A stretch of DNA of 64,000 nucleotides, taken from contig NC_014145.1 of the NCBI RefSeq assembly GCF_000253115.1, positions 1,240,001 to 1,304,000 on the forward strand, read 5' to 3'. Within the stretch, counting starts at the first letter, position 1. Each line of letters starts with the position of its first letter. The DNA comes from Thiomonas arsenitoxydans (GTDB taxonomy: Bacteria > Pseudomonadota > Gammaproteobacteria > Burkholderiales > Burkholderiaceae_C). Of the stretch, positions 17,924-27,738 are shown in pieces. The notes below the pieces were generated by a model. That model saw nothing but the letters and a program-made list of their open reading frames with translations, searched no databases and was not told where the DNA came from. The position numbers and the translations under genes are program-made.

Positions 17924-20900
17924 TCATCGACCGAACCACAAACGGTACTGCAGACTCCACTGCCGGTTCAGGCCCGAGGTGTTCTGCTGGCGCTGGTAAC
18001 TCAAAGACAGTTGATCGGGCCCGAACACCGGGCCGTGCAGCCCCAGGTTCAGGTTATTGGTCAGCCCCAACCGGCGTGATTGCAGCACATCGACCTCGGC
18101 ATAGGGCATCCAGCGGCGGGTGTAGGTGTCGTTGTGCGCCATATTGAAGCCGAAACCCAGGCCGTACACATCGTCGCCCGCCGGGATGAAAAACGCGGCA
18201 TTGGGCGCGGCGCCGCCCGGAACCAGCGGCGCGTAGTCGGGCAGCGGCGGGCCGGCGTTGGCGCTGAAGCGGTTGGAATAGCCCAGCAGTTTCACACTGA
18301 GATCGGGCTCGCTGCGGCGAAACCAAAAGCCCAATTCGAATTGCGTGCTCGCGCCATGCCCCAGCGGATTGCCGCGGCGGGTGTCATACGACATCACCGC
18401 CGTGCTGACATTGGCCCACATCCGCCCGAAATCGCGCGACAGTCGCAGCGCCAACCGGTCGCGCGCGCCTGCGATCTGCAGCGGGCCGGATTCATCGGCC
18501 ACGGCGTTGTGTTCCGCTTCAAGCTGCGCCCGTACCTGACCCGGAAGCTGCGTGCCGCCCTCGATGCGCCAGCCACTCAAGCGACCCACGGCGGTGTTGT
18601 GGGTGAGCGCGGCGCCGAGTTGCGAACGCTCGCCCTGCCACTGCAGGCCGAGCTCCGCGTCGCTCCAGGTGGACGGCACGCCGACCAGCGCCGCGGTGTT
18701 GTTGCTGTGCATGGACTGGCGGCTGGCTTGCGCCTGCAGCCGCCACTGCCCGCCGAATTGCAGCGACAACCGCAGCACCGGCCCCTGGCGGATTACGTTG
18801 TCGATCTGGCGATGTTCCAGCGTAACGGTGGCGCGTTGCGCCAGCGCCAGTTGCTGCTCGGCGGTCTGCCGCGCCAGGGCTTGCAGCGCCGGGTTGTCCT
18901 GGCCGCGCTCGGCGGCCGTCTCCAGCACTTTTTCGGCGGTGGCCAGCGCCTGCAGCGGCCGACCGGCAACGCGCTCGGCCTCCGCCCGGTCTTGCGGCAG
19001 CAGAGGGCGGGCCGCGCCTTGTTGCAACAGCCGATTGACAGCCTCGCGGTCGCCCGCGCGCAGCGCCATCTGCAGCTCGATGGATTGCCGCGCCGCCGGG
19101 GTGAGCACGCGCCGTGCCAGCCACCAGCGGGCGGCCGAATTGGTGTCCAGTCGCAGCAGCCAGTCGGCAATCGCGGCGTTGGCCTGCAGGGTTTGAGGAA
19201 CGGTCAGATCGCCGCTGCGGAGCTTGTCGCGCAACTGCCCGAGCAGCGCCTGTTGACCCGCGTCATCGAGCCGGGCGTGGCTCAGGCGCAGACGGGCGAG
19301 CAGCGCGTTCAGGTCTTGATCAGTGGTTTTACCCTCGGATTTTTTCCCGCTCGCGGCGGCTTTTTGCAGCAGCGCCCACGACTGGTTATAGGCCGCCTGC
19401 GCGCGGCGGCTGTCACCGGCCTGCGCCAGCAGATCACCGTAGTTGAGCAGCCAGAGTGCATCGGTCTTTTTGCGGGGGTAGAGCTGCTGCCCGTAGCGCA
19501 CGGCGGCGGCGTTGTCGCCCAATGTTTGCGCCGCGGCGGAAAGCACGTCGAGGCCATCGGGCAGGCCTTGCAGGCTGCGGCTGTAGAGCGCCACGTCTTG
19601 CCGCAAGGCGTCTGGCTGGTTGGCATCGATCAGCATCCACAGCAGGGCGATCTGGTTATCGGTGTTGCCAGGTGCAAGACGCAGGGCCTCGTGCAGATCG
19701 GCCAGCGCCCGGTCGGTACGGCCCAGCGCGCGCCAGACCTGCGCGCGTGCGGCGTACATCTGCGGCTGCTGGCGCAGCGGCGCGCCCGCGGCACTGCCCA
19801 GCACGACGCGTTCCCACTCGGCGATGCCTTGGGCGCTGGGCTGACGCACCAGCGATTGCAGCCACAACAGCGCCAGCGCCTCCGACGGGGCCTTGGCCCA
19901 GGCTTGCGGCAGCAGACGCAGCGCGGCGGCGTCGCCCTGCGATTTTTGCGTGAGGATGATGAAGCGTTGCAGCTGATAGGGCTTGATGCGGTCGCGCAGT
20001 TGCGGGTTGTTCCAGATGCTGCCGTAGGCGCTTTGCGCGCTGCGCTGTTCGCCCATGTCCCAGGCGATGTCGCCCAGCAAACCCTGGTGCGCAGCGAGCA
20101 AATCGACATCGTTGCAAGGCGGGGTTTGTGCGGCGGCGCTGCCATCGGTGATGACGGCAGCAGCGGGCGCGTTGTGGCAGGGCGTGTCATCCGAGAGGTG
20201 CTGGGTTTGCTCGAGCGTCTGCCGCGCCTGCTCGAACTGCCCGTTTTGCAGCAGGGCAATGGCGTAGTCGATACTGCCGCGCAGGCTGAGCGCCCCGCGC
20301 TTCAGCGCCTCGGCGTACGTCGCCAGCGAGGCGTCCACCTCGCCCATATTGCCCAGCAGCCAGGCCAGGGAAGTCAGCACCTCGGGCTGCTTGACCGCGG
20401 CTTGGCGCAGAATGCTCACCGCTTGTTCAGGATGGCCGCGTACCTCCAGCGCCTGGGCGTATTGCAGCCACTCGTCTGTGGTGAGCGTGGTGTGCGCGGC
20501 GCGCTGTTCCCAATAGGCGTCCAGGCCGCTGCTCGAATGCAGCGCGAGCGCCAGCCGACGCAGTTCGTCGAGGGCGTGGCGTGTGAACTCGGCGCGCAGC
20601 AGGGCGATCCACTGTTGCATGGCGGCGTCGGGCTGGCCGCTCCACTCCAGCACCTGGGCGCGGCGTTCGGCCCAAGTGCGGCTGCCCGGCTGCTGCGCCA
20701 GCGCGGCGTCGGCGATGTGCACCGCGCCGCGCAGATCGCCCCCGGCCAGCAGCACTTGCCAGGCCAGTTCGCGCTGCGCCGGGGTGAGGGCCTTGCCCAG
20801 CGCGGCGGCGGGCAGGTCGAGATCGACGGCTTTGCGCAGCCAATCACCCGCCTCGGCGGGCTGGTTGGCGCCCAGTGCCAGCTTCACCATGAACCACGCC

Positions 20901-21679
20901 ATCTGCGGCGCAACCGCGCCGCTACCCAGCGCCGCAGCGGTCTGGCGATAGGCCTGCGTCGGATCGCCGGAGGCCAGCAAGGCGCGGGCGGCCTGCTCGA
21001 TGAGTTGCTCGCGCTCGGCCTCAGTCACCCGGGTCTTGGCGGTGGCGAACAAGACCTGCGCCGCCAGTGGCTCGGCGTGCACGCCCACCAGCAGACGCGC
21101 AGCCTGTAGTGCAGCGGCGGGCGGCAGCGGCAGAAAGCGGGTCACCATGCCGGTGAGCCGCTGCACGGCTTGCGGCTCGTCGAGGCCTTGCAGCAGCACC
21201 AGGGTGTCGCGCCATTCGTTGAAGTTGGCGGGTTGGGTGCGCTGCAGCAGCGCGGAGAGGGCCTGCCGGGCCTGCGCCTCTTCCGTGGCGTGCCCCAGGG
21301 CGCGGGCATCGAACCAGCGGGCCTTCCAGATTTGCAGCCGAAGGGCGTCGGCCTGCGGGGTGTGTACCGAACGCAGGGTGTCGAGGGCTTGTTGCGACTT
21401 GCCAATGTGCATATAGCGCTGCGCCAGCATCAGGCGCAGGTCGATATTGCCGCCGCGCAGATCGACGAGATGGCGCAGGTAGTCGATGGCCAGCCCGTCG
21501 TCGGCGCTGGTGCTCAGCAGCCGCATCAGGTTCTGCCCCGGATAGACCAGCGCGAGCGTTGCGGCGCACAACAGGCCCAGCCCCAGCAAGGCACCACGCG
21601 GAAATAGACGACTGCGCTGCGGATCGTCTGGAGAGATGTGCAGCGGGTCGCGGGTGGCGGGGCGGGTTTTTTCCAGCAT
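17924..21679 (-). CDS. pelB: Pel outer-membrane export porin PelB
   Basis: A 1251-residue protein. An N-terminal hydrophobic segment (about 29-47) anchors or exports it. A very long series of TPR-like helical repeats occupies most of the periplasmic part. The last ~350 residues are rich in alternating aromatic/polar strands and end in QLSLSYQRQQ and WSLQYRLWFGR, fitting a beta-barrel with a C-terminal aromatic residue near the end. PelB guides and exports Pel across the outer membrane and binds PelA. It starts 31 nt after the pelA stop. Confidence 0.93.
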   Translation of the reverse strand: MLEKTRPATRDPLHISPDDPQRSRLFPRGALLGLGLLCAATLALVYPGQNLMRLLSTSADDGLAIDYLRHLVDLRGGNIDLRLMLAQRYMHIGKSQQALDTLRSVHTPQADALRLQIWKARWFDARALGHATEEAQARQALSALLQRTQPANFNEWRDTLVLLQGLDEPQAVQRLTGMVTRFLPLPPAAALQAARLLVGVHAEPLAAQVLFATAKTRVTEAEREQLIEQAARALLASGDPTQAYRQTAAALGSGAVAPQMAWFMVKLALGANQPAEAGDWLRKAVDLDLPAAALGKALTPAQRELAWQVLLAGGDLRGAVHIADAALAQQPGSRTWAERRAQVLEWSGQPDAAMQQWIALLRAEFTRHALDELRRLALALHSSSGLDAYWEQRAAHTTLTTDEWLQYAQALEVRGHPEQAVSILRQAAVKQPEVLTSLAWLLGNMGEVDASLATYAEALKRGALSLRGSIDYAIALLQNGQFEQARQTLEQTQHLSDDTPCHNAPAAAVITDGSAAAQTPPCNDVDLLAAHQGLLGDIAWDMGEQRSAQSAYGSIWNNPQLRDRIKPYQLQRFIILTQKSQGDAAALRLLPQAWAKAPSEALALLWLQSLVRQPSAQGIAEWERVVLGSAAGAPLRQQPQMYAARAQVWRALGRTDRALADLHEALRLAPGNTDNQIALLWMLIDANQPDALRQDVALYSRSLQGLPDGLDVLSAAAQTLGDNAAAVRYGQQLYPRKKTDALWLLNYGDLLAQAGDSRRAQAAYNQSWALLQKAAASGKKSEGKTTDQDLNALLARLRLSHARLDDAGQQALLGQLRDKLRSGDLTVPQTLQANAAIADWLLRLDTNSAARWWLARRVLTPAARQSIELQMALRAGDREAVNRLLQQGAARPLLPQDRAEAERVAGRPLQALATAEKVLETAAERGQDNPALQALARQTAEQQLALAQRATVTLEHRQIDNVIRQGPVLRLSLQFGGQWRLQAQASRQSMHSNNTAALVGVPSTWSDAELGLQWQGERSQLGAALTHNTAVGRLSGWRIEGGTQLPGQVRAQLEAEHNAVADESGPLQIAGARDRLALRLSRDFGRMWANVSTAVMSYDTRRGNPLGHGASTQFELGFWFRRSEPDLSVKLLGYSNRFSANAGPPLPDYAPLVPGGAAPNAAFFIPAGDDVYGLGFGFNMAHNDTYTRRWMPYAEVDVLQSRRLGLTNNLNLGLHGPVFGPDQLSLSYQRQQNTSGLNRQWSLQYRLWFGR

Positions 21680-21710
21680 TGAGGCGGATTGTCGGTCAGC
21701 GCGCGGTCGT

Positions 21711-24608
21711 TTAGGCCCGCTTCAGCGTGAGATCGACGGTGGCGCCGCTGCTGCTGACCCGCACCGCTGCGGCCGCCTGCTCGACTTTCGCCCCTTTGGC
21801 CGCCTGCACGCTCCAGCCGGAGGGCAGTTGAAACAGGGCTTCGACGGGCAGATGTCCTTGCAGGCTGATTTGTACGCTGCGGTCGTTTTGCACGGCCCAG
21901 CGGGTGACGTCGGCATTGGCCTCGATCAGACGCGGGACAGTCGCGGCCAGGGACTGACCCGCGGCTTGGCTACGCAGCACGGCCTGTCCAGCCGTCGCGT
22001 GCAGATAACGCTGCTGTTCATGCTCGTTCCAGCCGACGATGTTCTGGCAGTTGGCCAGTGCGGGCGTGGCGGCGGTGACGGGCTGGGTCCACTGGCGCAT
22101 TTCTGCCCCGCTGCGCAGACGCCAGCCACCGGCCAGCAACCGGGCCACCGTCGCTTGCCGCCAGTCGTTCACGCTGCGGAAGTATTGGTGGCCGTAAATC
22201 GCATGCAACGGTTGTTTGAGCACCCATTGATAGACCGTATGCAGACTTTTCGCCCCTGCCGCCTTGGTCACGATGTAGGGGTGGTAATACAGGTCGATGG
22301 GCTTGATGCGACGCGGCGAGTCGGTCATCTGATAGCTCTCGACCACGCGCTCGAAGCCGAAATAAGGCCCCTGCCAGTTGTGCGTAAAAACCTCCTCGTT
22401 CGACTGCGCGGCATAGACCTGAAAATACTTGCCCTTGGGAATGCCCATGGGCCAGACATCAGACAGCGTGGGCCGGGTCTTGCTGATGGGGGCGCCGCCG
22501 CCGTTGATATTGCCAAGCCCGGTTTCATAGGCCATGGCCACGGCCTCATCGGGCGGATTGCAGTCGCCTGGCCAGAGAATCATGTTGCATTTCTTGCCGG
22601 GCGGGCAGAGCTTGTCGTCGATGTACTGCGCAGCGTCGACCACATTGCTCTTGGTGCTGAAGGTGTAGTTGGGCAGCGGCAGGTAATTGCCGTAAGGGAA
22701 GTTTTTGGTTTCTTTGCCGCGGCTGTGGGTCTCGCTCGCTGCAACCCAGTTGAATGGATGCGACCAGGTGTGGCTGCCGACTTCCACCCAAGGCAGGGCG
22801 TACATGCGCTTGGCCCATTTCTGCGACTGGTCGGCCAGTTTGGGATACAGACCTTCGTGGCTGATTTCGCCGATGATCACCGAGGCCAGGGTGGGCACCT
22901 TGTATTTTTCGAGGAATTCGGTCACCAGCACTTCGCAGGCCAGCGGCGAGCCGGGCTGGTCACAGGCGTTCGGCCAACCGTCGCCGTCGAAGTGCACGAA
23001 AAACGCCCGTCGCCCGGTGCGGGTGGTGATGTCGGGCATGGGGTCTGCGCCCACGCGCAGAGCCGCGCGGAAAAACTCGATCGGCTCGACCGACCAGCGC
23101 GTGCCGGTGTTGCCCGGTAGATTGAACACGCCGAACCCGCCCAGCGCATATCCGCCCCAAGGCGTGATGGCGGCGCCGTCCATGATCCGGCCATCACCGC
23201 CGGTGGCGCGCAGCCAGACCTGCGATCCGGCACTGGCGGTCAGTTGCACTGTGTCTTGCGGGCTGATTAGTGGTATGACTTCGCCGTTGGGCGTGCCGGG
23301 TTGGCGCTGTACCTTGATCGGCGCGTTCAGCGGCTCCCCGACGTGTTCGCCAAGATCGTCTAGCACATCGAGATCGGCGTAGCCCAGCACGGCCACGGGC
23401 ACGCTTTCCGCCTTGGCGCGCTTGAGCAGAGTGCGGATGTCCAGTGGAATCTTGCCGTCATCGGGGTAGAGCACCACGGCGGCATAGCGGCCCGCCAGCG
23501 GTTCGGTGATGGCGGGCGCGCCGACATAGCGATATTCAGGAACCAGGCCGAGATATTCCAGCGGCATGGCGCCGTAGAGGTGCGCGCTCTGCGCCTGCAG
23601 CTCCGGGCTGTCGCCCTGTTCGCAGGAATGCAGCAACAGCACGCGGCGCGGCACCAGCTCGACTGTGCCCACACCGAGGCTTTCCAGCGTGGGGTCGGCC
23701 ACCCAGGGAATGAGCCCTTGCGCGGCGATTTGCTGCGCCGTCTGCCGGGCAGAAGCGCGGTCTTGCGGGGCGCAATAGTCGATGGCGATGCCCGGCAACT
23801 TGAACTGGCTGCGCATCTCGCCAAAGCGGGCGAGCAGCCATTCGCGGTCGTCGGTCTTCACTTCGACATAGGTGGTTTCGGCTTGATTCCAGCCGCGATA
23901 GAGCGATTCGGCGGCCACGGCCAGAATGCTCGGCGCCAGGGTGGCGTCGACTAGCTCGAAGCCGCGGTTGAGCATCAGGCGGATGCCCGGATAGGCGGCA
24001 ACCAGGCCGCGCAGGGTTTCCGCCAGCGCCTGGGCCTGAAGCTGGCGCGCCTGCGGGCTTTTGGCCAGCAGTTGATAGGAGTCGAGGGTGTCGAGGAAAA
24101 AGGCGCGAAAGCCCGCGTCCCACAGCGGTTTGACGATGCGCTCGCGCAGAAATTGCGGCCAGCCGGCGGCGGTCTGGTCGATCACCCTCGAACCCCAGGC
24201 GGCGTTCGACGTCGGCAGCCAAGCCTTGGGCATGTCGGCGTAGTAGGGCCGATCCGCAGTGACTTCGCCCACCGAGACATAGGCCAGCGCCAGGGTGTCC
24301 GGCCCCAGCACGGAGACCATTTTTGTATCTTGCGCCAGGGCATACTGCGGTTCGAGCACCACCCAGTCGAAGGCGCGCAGATCGTCCACCGGAATGCGGG
24401 CGCCGTAGTAAAAAGCGACTGCGGGCGGCGTGGTGTTGCCGCCCTGCAGGCAGTCGGGGCAATTTCCGCAAGTGCAGGCGGCGTTCTGGGCCATGGCTCG
24501 GCCGGCAGTGGCGCCGAGCAAGCCCAAGCCCAACAGGCCTCTGCGGCCCAAAGGGTTGGCAAGCAGGCGGCTCTGCGCAAGAGATTGGAGAAATTGGCGG
24601 CGTTGCAT
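21711..24608 (-). CDS. pelA: Pel deacetylase/glycosidase PelA
   Basis: A 965-residue periplasmic, two-activity enzyme. The N-terminal glycoside hydrolase domain (about 60-300) contains MLNRGFELVD and AVAAESLYRGW with the likely catalytic Glu. A Rossmann-like middle part follows, then a polysaccharide deacetylase domain with FVHFDGDGW and the metal-binding SHTWSHPFNW, and a C-terminal beta domain. It trims and partly deacetylates the GalNAc/GalN polymer. The signal sequence carries two twin-Arg motifs (QRRQFLQ and GRRGLLGLGLL), hinting at Tat export, which is not the usual description of PelA. First gene of the operon; no clear Shine-Dalgarno is seen. Confidence 0.93.
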   Translation of the reverse strand: MQRRQFLQSLAQSRLLANPLGRRGLLGLGLLGATAGRAMAQNAACTCGNCPDCLQGGNTTPPAVAFYYGARIPVDDLRAFDWVVLEPQYALAQDTKMVSVLGPDTLALAYVSVGEVTADRPYYADMPKAWLPTSNAAWGSRVIDQTAAGWPQFLRERIVKPLWDAGFRAFFLDTLDSYQLLAKSPQARQLQAQALAETLRGLVAAYPGIRLMLNRGFELVDATLAPSILAVAAESLYRGWNQAETTYVEVKTDDREWLLARFGEMRSQFKLPGIAIDYCAPQDRASARQTAQQIAAQGLIPWVADPTLESLGVGTVELVPRRVLLLHSCEQGDSPELQAQSAHLYGAMPLEYLGLVPEYRYVGAPAITEPLAGRYAAVVLYPDDGKIPLDIRTLLKRAKAESVPVAVLGYADLDVLDDLGEHVGEPLNAPIKVQRQPGTPNGEVIPLISPQDTVQLTASAGSQVWLRATGGDGRIMDGAAITPWGGYALGGFGVFNLPGNTGTRWSVEPIEFFRAALRVGADPMPDITTRTGRRAFFVHFDGDGWPNACDQPGSPLACEVLVTEFLEKYKVPTLASVIIGEISHEGLYPKLADQSQKWAKRMYALPWVEVGSHTWSHPFNWVAASETHSRGKETKNFPYGNYLPLPNYTFSTKSNVVDAAQYIDDKLCPPGKKCNMILWPGDCNPPDEAVAMAYETGLGNINGGGAPISKTRPTLSDVWPMGIPKGKYFQVYAAQSNEEVFTHNWQGPYFGFERVVESYQMTDSPRRIKPIDLYYHPYIVTKAAGAKSLHTVYQWVLKQPLHAIYGHQYFRSVNDWRQATVARLLAGGWRLRSGAEMRQWTQPVTAATPALANCQNIVGWNEHEQQRYLHATAGQAVLRSQAAGQSLAATVPRLIEANADVTRWAVQNDRSVQISLQGHLPVEALFQLPSGWSVQAAKGAKVEQAAAAVRVSSSGATVDLTLKRA

Positions 24609-24787
24609 AAGGAATTTCAGGGGGACGACACACGTTCAAAGCGCGCCTTGAAGTGAACCGTTCTGTGATCTATACGGACTATGTCCTCAATTTTCCATGA
24701 GTTTTGGGAGCGCTTATAGGGTTTGCCTGGGGATTTGGCCTGGAACTGTGATTTTTTACGCTTACGGCATAGTTTGGAGGAGTTTTG

Positions 24788-25663
24788 ATGGCGGTGTACC
24801 CCATGCAGACGATGGGCTGGATCGATACCCACGCCCATCTCGATGCCGCCGAGTTTGGCGGACGGGCGCGGGAGGTGGCTGCTCATGCCCGGCAGGCGGG
24901 GGTGGTGGGCGGGGTGATTCCGGCCGTCGAGCGCAGCAATTTCGACACGGTGCGTGAGCTTGCGCAGACCTGTGGGTGGGCCTACGCCCTGGGCATTCAC
25001 CCGCTCTACGTCGACCGGGCGCAAGAGGCCGATCTGGAGGCGCTGCGGCACAGCGTGGGCGAGGCGTTGGTCGATCCGCGTTTTGTCGGTCTGGGCGAGA
25101 TCGGGCTGGATTTTTTCGTCCCCGGACTCGACCTCGCAAAACAGCAGCGTTTCTATCAGGCGCAGTTGCGCATCGCCCGAGACTTTGATTTGCCGGTGAT
25201 TCTGCATGTGCGCAAATCGCAAGACGCCTTGCTCGCCGGACTGCGCCGCGCGGGCTTCGGGGCAGGACGGCCCGCAGGCATCGCCCATGCCTTCAACGGC
25301 AGCCTGCAGCAGGCGCAGGGCTTCATCAATCTGGGTTTTTCGCTGGGATTCGGCGGCGCCATGACCTTCGAGCGCGCGCTCAACATCCGCCGTCTGGCGG
25401 CCGAGGTTGCCGAGACCGCGCCGGTGCTCGAAACCGATGCGCCCGATATCCCGCCGGTCTGGCTTTACCGTCCGCGCGAGGCGCGCGACGATGCGCCCCC
25501 GACCCCCAACTCGCCCGAACAGTTGCCCCGCATCGCGCAAACCCTGGCCATGCTGCGCGGCTGGTCGCCGGAACAAACGGCCCGGCAGACCACGGCCAAC
25601 GCCCTGCGCGCCTTGCCGCGCTTAGGCGGTGCGTTGAACCTCGGGATCGAATCTGGGGCTTGA
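24788..25663 (+). CDS. TatD-family metal-dependent hydrolase
   Basis: A 291-residue TIM-barrel hydrolase. The metal ligands are visible in WIDTHAHLD (HxH), the Glu in VGLGEIGLDFF, LHVRKSQ (His), IAHAFNG (His) and ETDAPDIPP (Asp). TatD proteins act as 3'-5' DNA exonucleases or related amidohydrolases. The ATG at 24788 follows GGAGGAG at 24776-24782. The gene is divergent from pelA and followed 60 bp later by htpG. The Cys-free IAHAFNGS motif is the YcfH/TatD type. Confidence 0.88.
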   Translation: MAVYPMQTMGWIDTHAHLDAAEFGGRAREVAAHARQAGVVGGVIPAVERSNFDTVRELAQTCGWAYALGIHPLYVDRAQEADLEALRHSVGEALVDPRFVGLGEIGLDFFVPGLDLAKQQRFYQAQLRIARDFDLPVILHVRKSQDALLAGLRRAGFGAGRPAGIAHAFNGSLQQAQGFINLGFSLGFGGAMTFERALNIRRLAAEVAETAPVLETDAPDIPPVWLYRPREARDDAPPTPNSPEQLPRIAQTLAMLRGWSPEQTARQTTANALRALPRLGGALNLGIESGA

Positions 25664-25723
25664 TTTTTGAAGTCTTGACCGTATCTGCTTGCAGGTTTTT
25701 TCTTTTCTTTTTCCGCACGCACC

Positions 25724-27688
25724 ATGAGCACTGAACAAACTACTCCTGCCCCTGCCGCCGCGCATACCCACGCCTTTCAGGCTGAAGTGCGGCAACTGCT
25801 GCACCTCGTCACCCATTCGCTCTATTCCAACCGCGACATCTTTTTGCGTGAACTGATTTCCAACGCCTCCGACGCCTGCGACAAACTGCGCTTTCAGGCC
25901 ATCGACGACGCCTCGTTGATGGAGGGCGACGCCGACCTGCGCATCCGCATTGCGGTGGACCCCGAGCAGCGCACCCTCACCATCAGCGACAACGGCATCG
26001 GCCTGAGCCTGGAAGAAGCGGTCGAGCATCTGGGCACCATCGCCAAGTCGGGCACGCGCGAGTTCATGCAAAAACTCGGCGACAAACAAAAGCCCGATGC
26101 GGCGCTGATCGGACAGTTCGGCGTGGGCTTCTACTCCGGCTTCATGGTGGCCGAGCGCATCACCGTCGAGTCGCGCCGGGCCGGTATGACGCAGGCCGAG
26201 GGCGTGCGCTGGGAGTCCGACGGCACGGGCGAGTTCACGGTGGAAACCATCACCCGCGCCAAGCGCGGCACCGATGTCATCCTGCACCTGCGCGCCGATG
26301 CCGACGACACGCCGCACGAGGACAAGATCGACAAATACCTGCGGGTGTGGACGCTCAAAGACCTCATCGGCAAATACTCCGACCACATCTCCCTGCCCAT
26401 CGAAATGCGCAAAGAGAAGTGGGACGCCGAGCAGAGCAAATACGTCGCCACCGACGAGTGGGAGCAAATCAACAGCGCTGCGGCGCTGTGGACGCGCAGC
26501 AAGTCCGAGATCACCGAAGAACAATATCTCGAGTTCTACAAGCAACTCATCGGCGACAGCCAGCCGCCGCTGCGCTGGACGCATAACCGCGTTGAAGGCC
26601 GCAGCGAATACACCCAGTTGCTCTACATCCCGTCCAAGGCGCCGATGGACTTGTGGGACCGGCAGCAGAAAGCCGGGGTCAAGCTGTATGTCAAGCGGGT
26701 GTTCATCACCGATGACGCCGAAAGCCTGATGCCCACCTACTTGCGCTTCGTTCGCGGGGTGATCGACAGCGCCGATCTGCCGCTGAATGTGTCGCGTGAA
26801 ATGCTGCAGGAAAGCCGCGATGTGCGCGCCATCCGTGAAGGCTCGGTCAAGCGCGTGTTGTCCATGCTCGAAGACCTGGCAGGCAGCGAAGACCAGGCCG
26901 AGCGCGACAAGTACGCCGCGTTCTGGGCCGAGTTTGGCGCGGTGCTCAAGGAGGGTTTAGGCGAAGATTTCAGCAACCGCGAGCGACTGGCCAAGCTGTT
27001 GCGCGCGGCCTCCACGCACAGCGAGGATGATGCGCCGAGCGTGTCACTGGCCGACTATGTCGCGCGGATGAAAGAGGGTCAGAAGGCCATCTACTACATC
27101 ACCGCCGAGACGCCGAAAATCGCCCGCTCCAGCCCGCAGCTCGAAATTTTCCGCAAGAAGGGCATCGAGGTGCTGCTGCTCACCGACCGGGTGGACGAAT
27201 GGATGTTGGGCTTCCTCAATGAGTTCGACGGCAAGCCGCTGCAATCGGTGGCGCGCGGGGCCGTCGATCTCAGCGACATCAAAGGCGCAGAGGACAAGGC
27301 CGACGAGGCCAAGGACGACAAAGAGCCGTCTGCCGATCATCAGGCTCTGATCGAGCGCTTCAAGCAGGCTTTGGGCGAGCGGGTGAAAGAGGTGCGCATT
27401 TCCAAGCGGCTGGTCGATTCTCCGGCCTGTCTGGTCGCCGCCGACGATGGCATGAGCGCGCATCTGGCGCGCTTGCTCAAGCAGGCCGGGCGCGACGAAA
27501 TGCCCTCTACCCAACCGGTGCTGGAGATCAACCCGGCGCATGTGCTGGTCAAGCGCGTGGCGGCAGACGAGGCCCATGCCGACGATCTGGCTCAGGTGGT
27601 GTTCGATCAGGCCTTGCTGGCTGAAGGTGGCCAACTCGACGATCCGGCGGCTTATGTTCGCCGGGTCAACGCTTTGCTGGCGGGCTGA
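25724..27688 (+). CDS. htpG: Chaperone HtpG (Hsp90)
   Basis: A 654-residue cytosolic ATP-dependent chaperone. The N-terminal GHKL ATPase domain has [35 protein letters not shown] and [14 protein letters not shown]. The middle domain has [10 protein letters not shown] and [14 protein letters not shown]. The dimerisation domain ends with AHVLVKRVA. Length is normal. No unmistakable sigma-32 promoter is seen in the 60-bp gap, which is T-rich. Confidence 0.98.
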   Translation: MSTEQTTPAPAAAHTHAFQAEVRQLLHLVTHSLYSNRDIFLRELISNASDACDKLRFQAIDDASLMEGDADLRIRIAVDPEQRTLTISDNGIGLSLEEAVEHLGTIAKSGTREFMQKLGDKQKPDAALIGQFGVGFYSGFMVAERITVESRRAGMTQAEGVRWESDGTGEFTVETITRAKRGTDVILHLRADADDTPHEDKIDKYLRVWTLKDLIGKYSDHISLPIEMRKEKWDAEQSKYVATDEWEQINSAAALWTRSKSEITEEQYLEFYKQLIGDSQPPLRWTHNRVEGRSEYTQLLYIPSKAPMDLWDRQQKAGVKLYVKRVFITDDAESLMPTYLRFVRGVIDSADLPLNVSREMLQESRDVRAIREGSVKRVLSMLEDLAGSEDQAERDKYAAFWAEFGAVLKEGLGEDFSNRERLAKLLRAASTHSEDDAPSVSLADYVARMKEGQKAIYYITAETPKIARSSPQLEIFRKKGIEVLLLTDRVDEWMLGFLNEFDGKPLQSVARGAVDLSDIKGAEDKADEAKDDKEPSADHQALIERFKQALGERVKEVRISKRLVDSPACLVAADDGMSAHLARLLKQAGRDEMPSTQPVLEINPAHVLVKRVAADEAHADDLAQVVFDQALLAEGGQLDDPAAYVRRVNALLAG

Positions 27689-27738
27689 GCGCGTCCCCGC
27701 GGGCTAGTCGTACCCAGGCCCAGGGGCTCAGCTTGGTT

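Noticed and set aside
18080..21109. 1009-codon plus-strand open frame opposite pelB
   Set aside because: It is antisense to a well-supported pelB in GC-rich DNA, is low-complexity (Arg/Gln/Gly-rich) and has no recognisable domain.
21636..23120. 494-codon plus-strand open frame opposite pelA
   Set aside because: Antisense shadow of pelA, whose motifs are clear on the minus strand.
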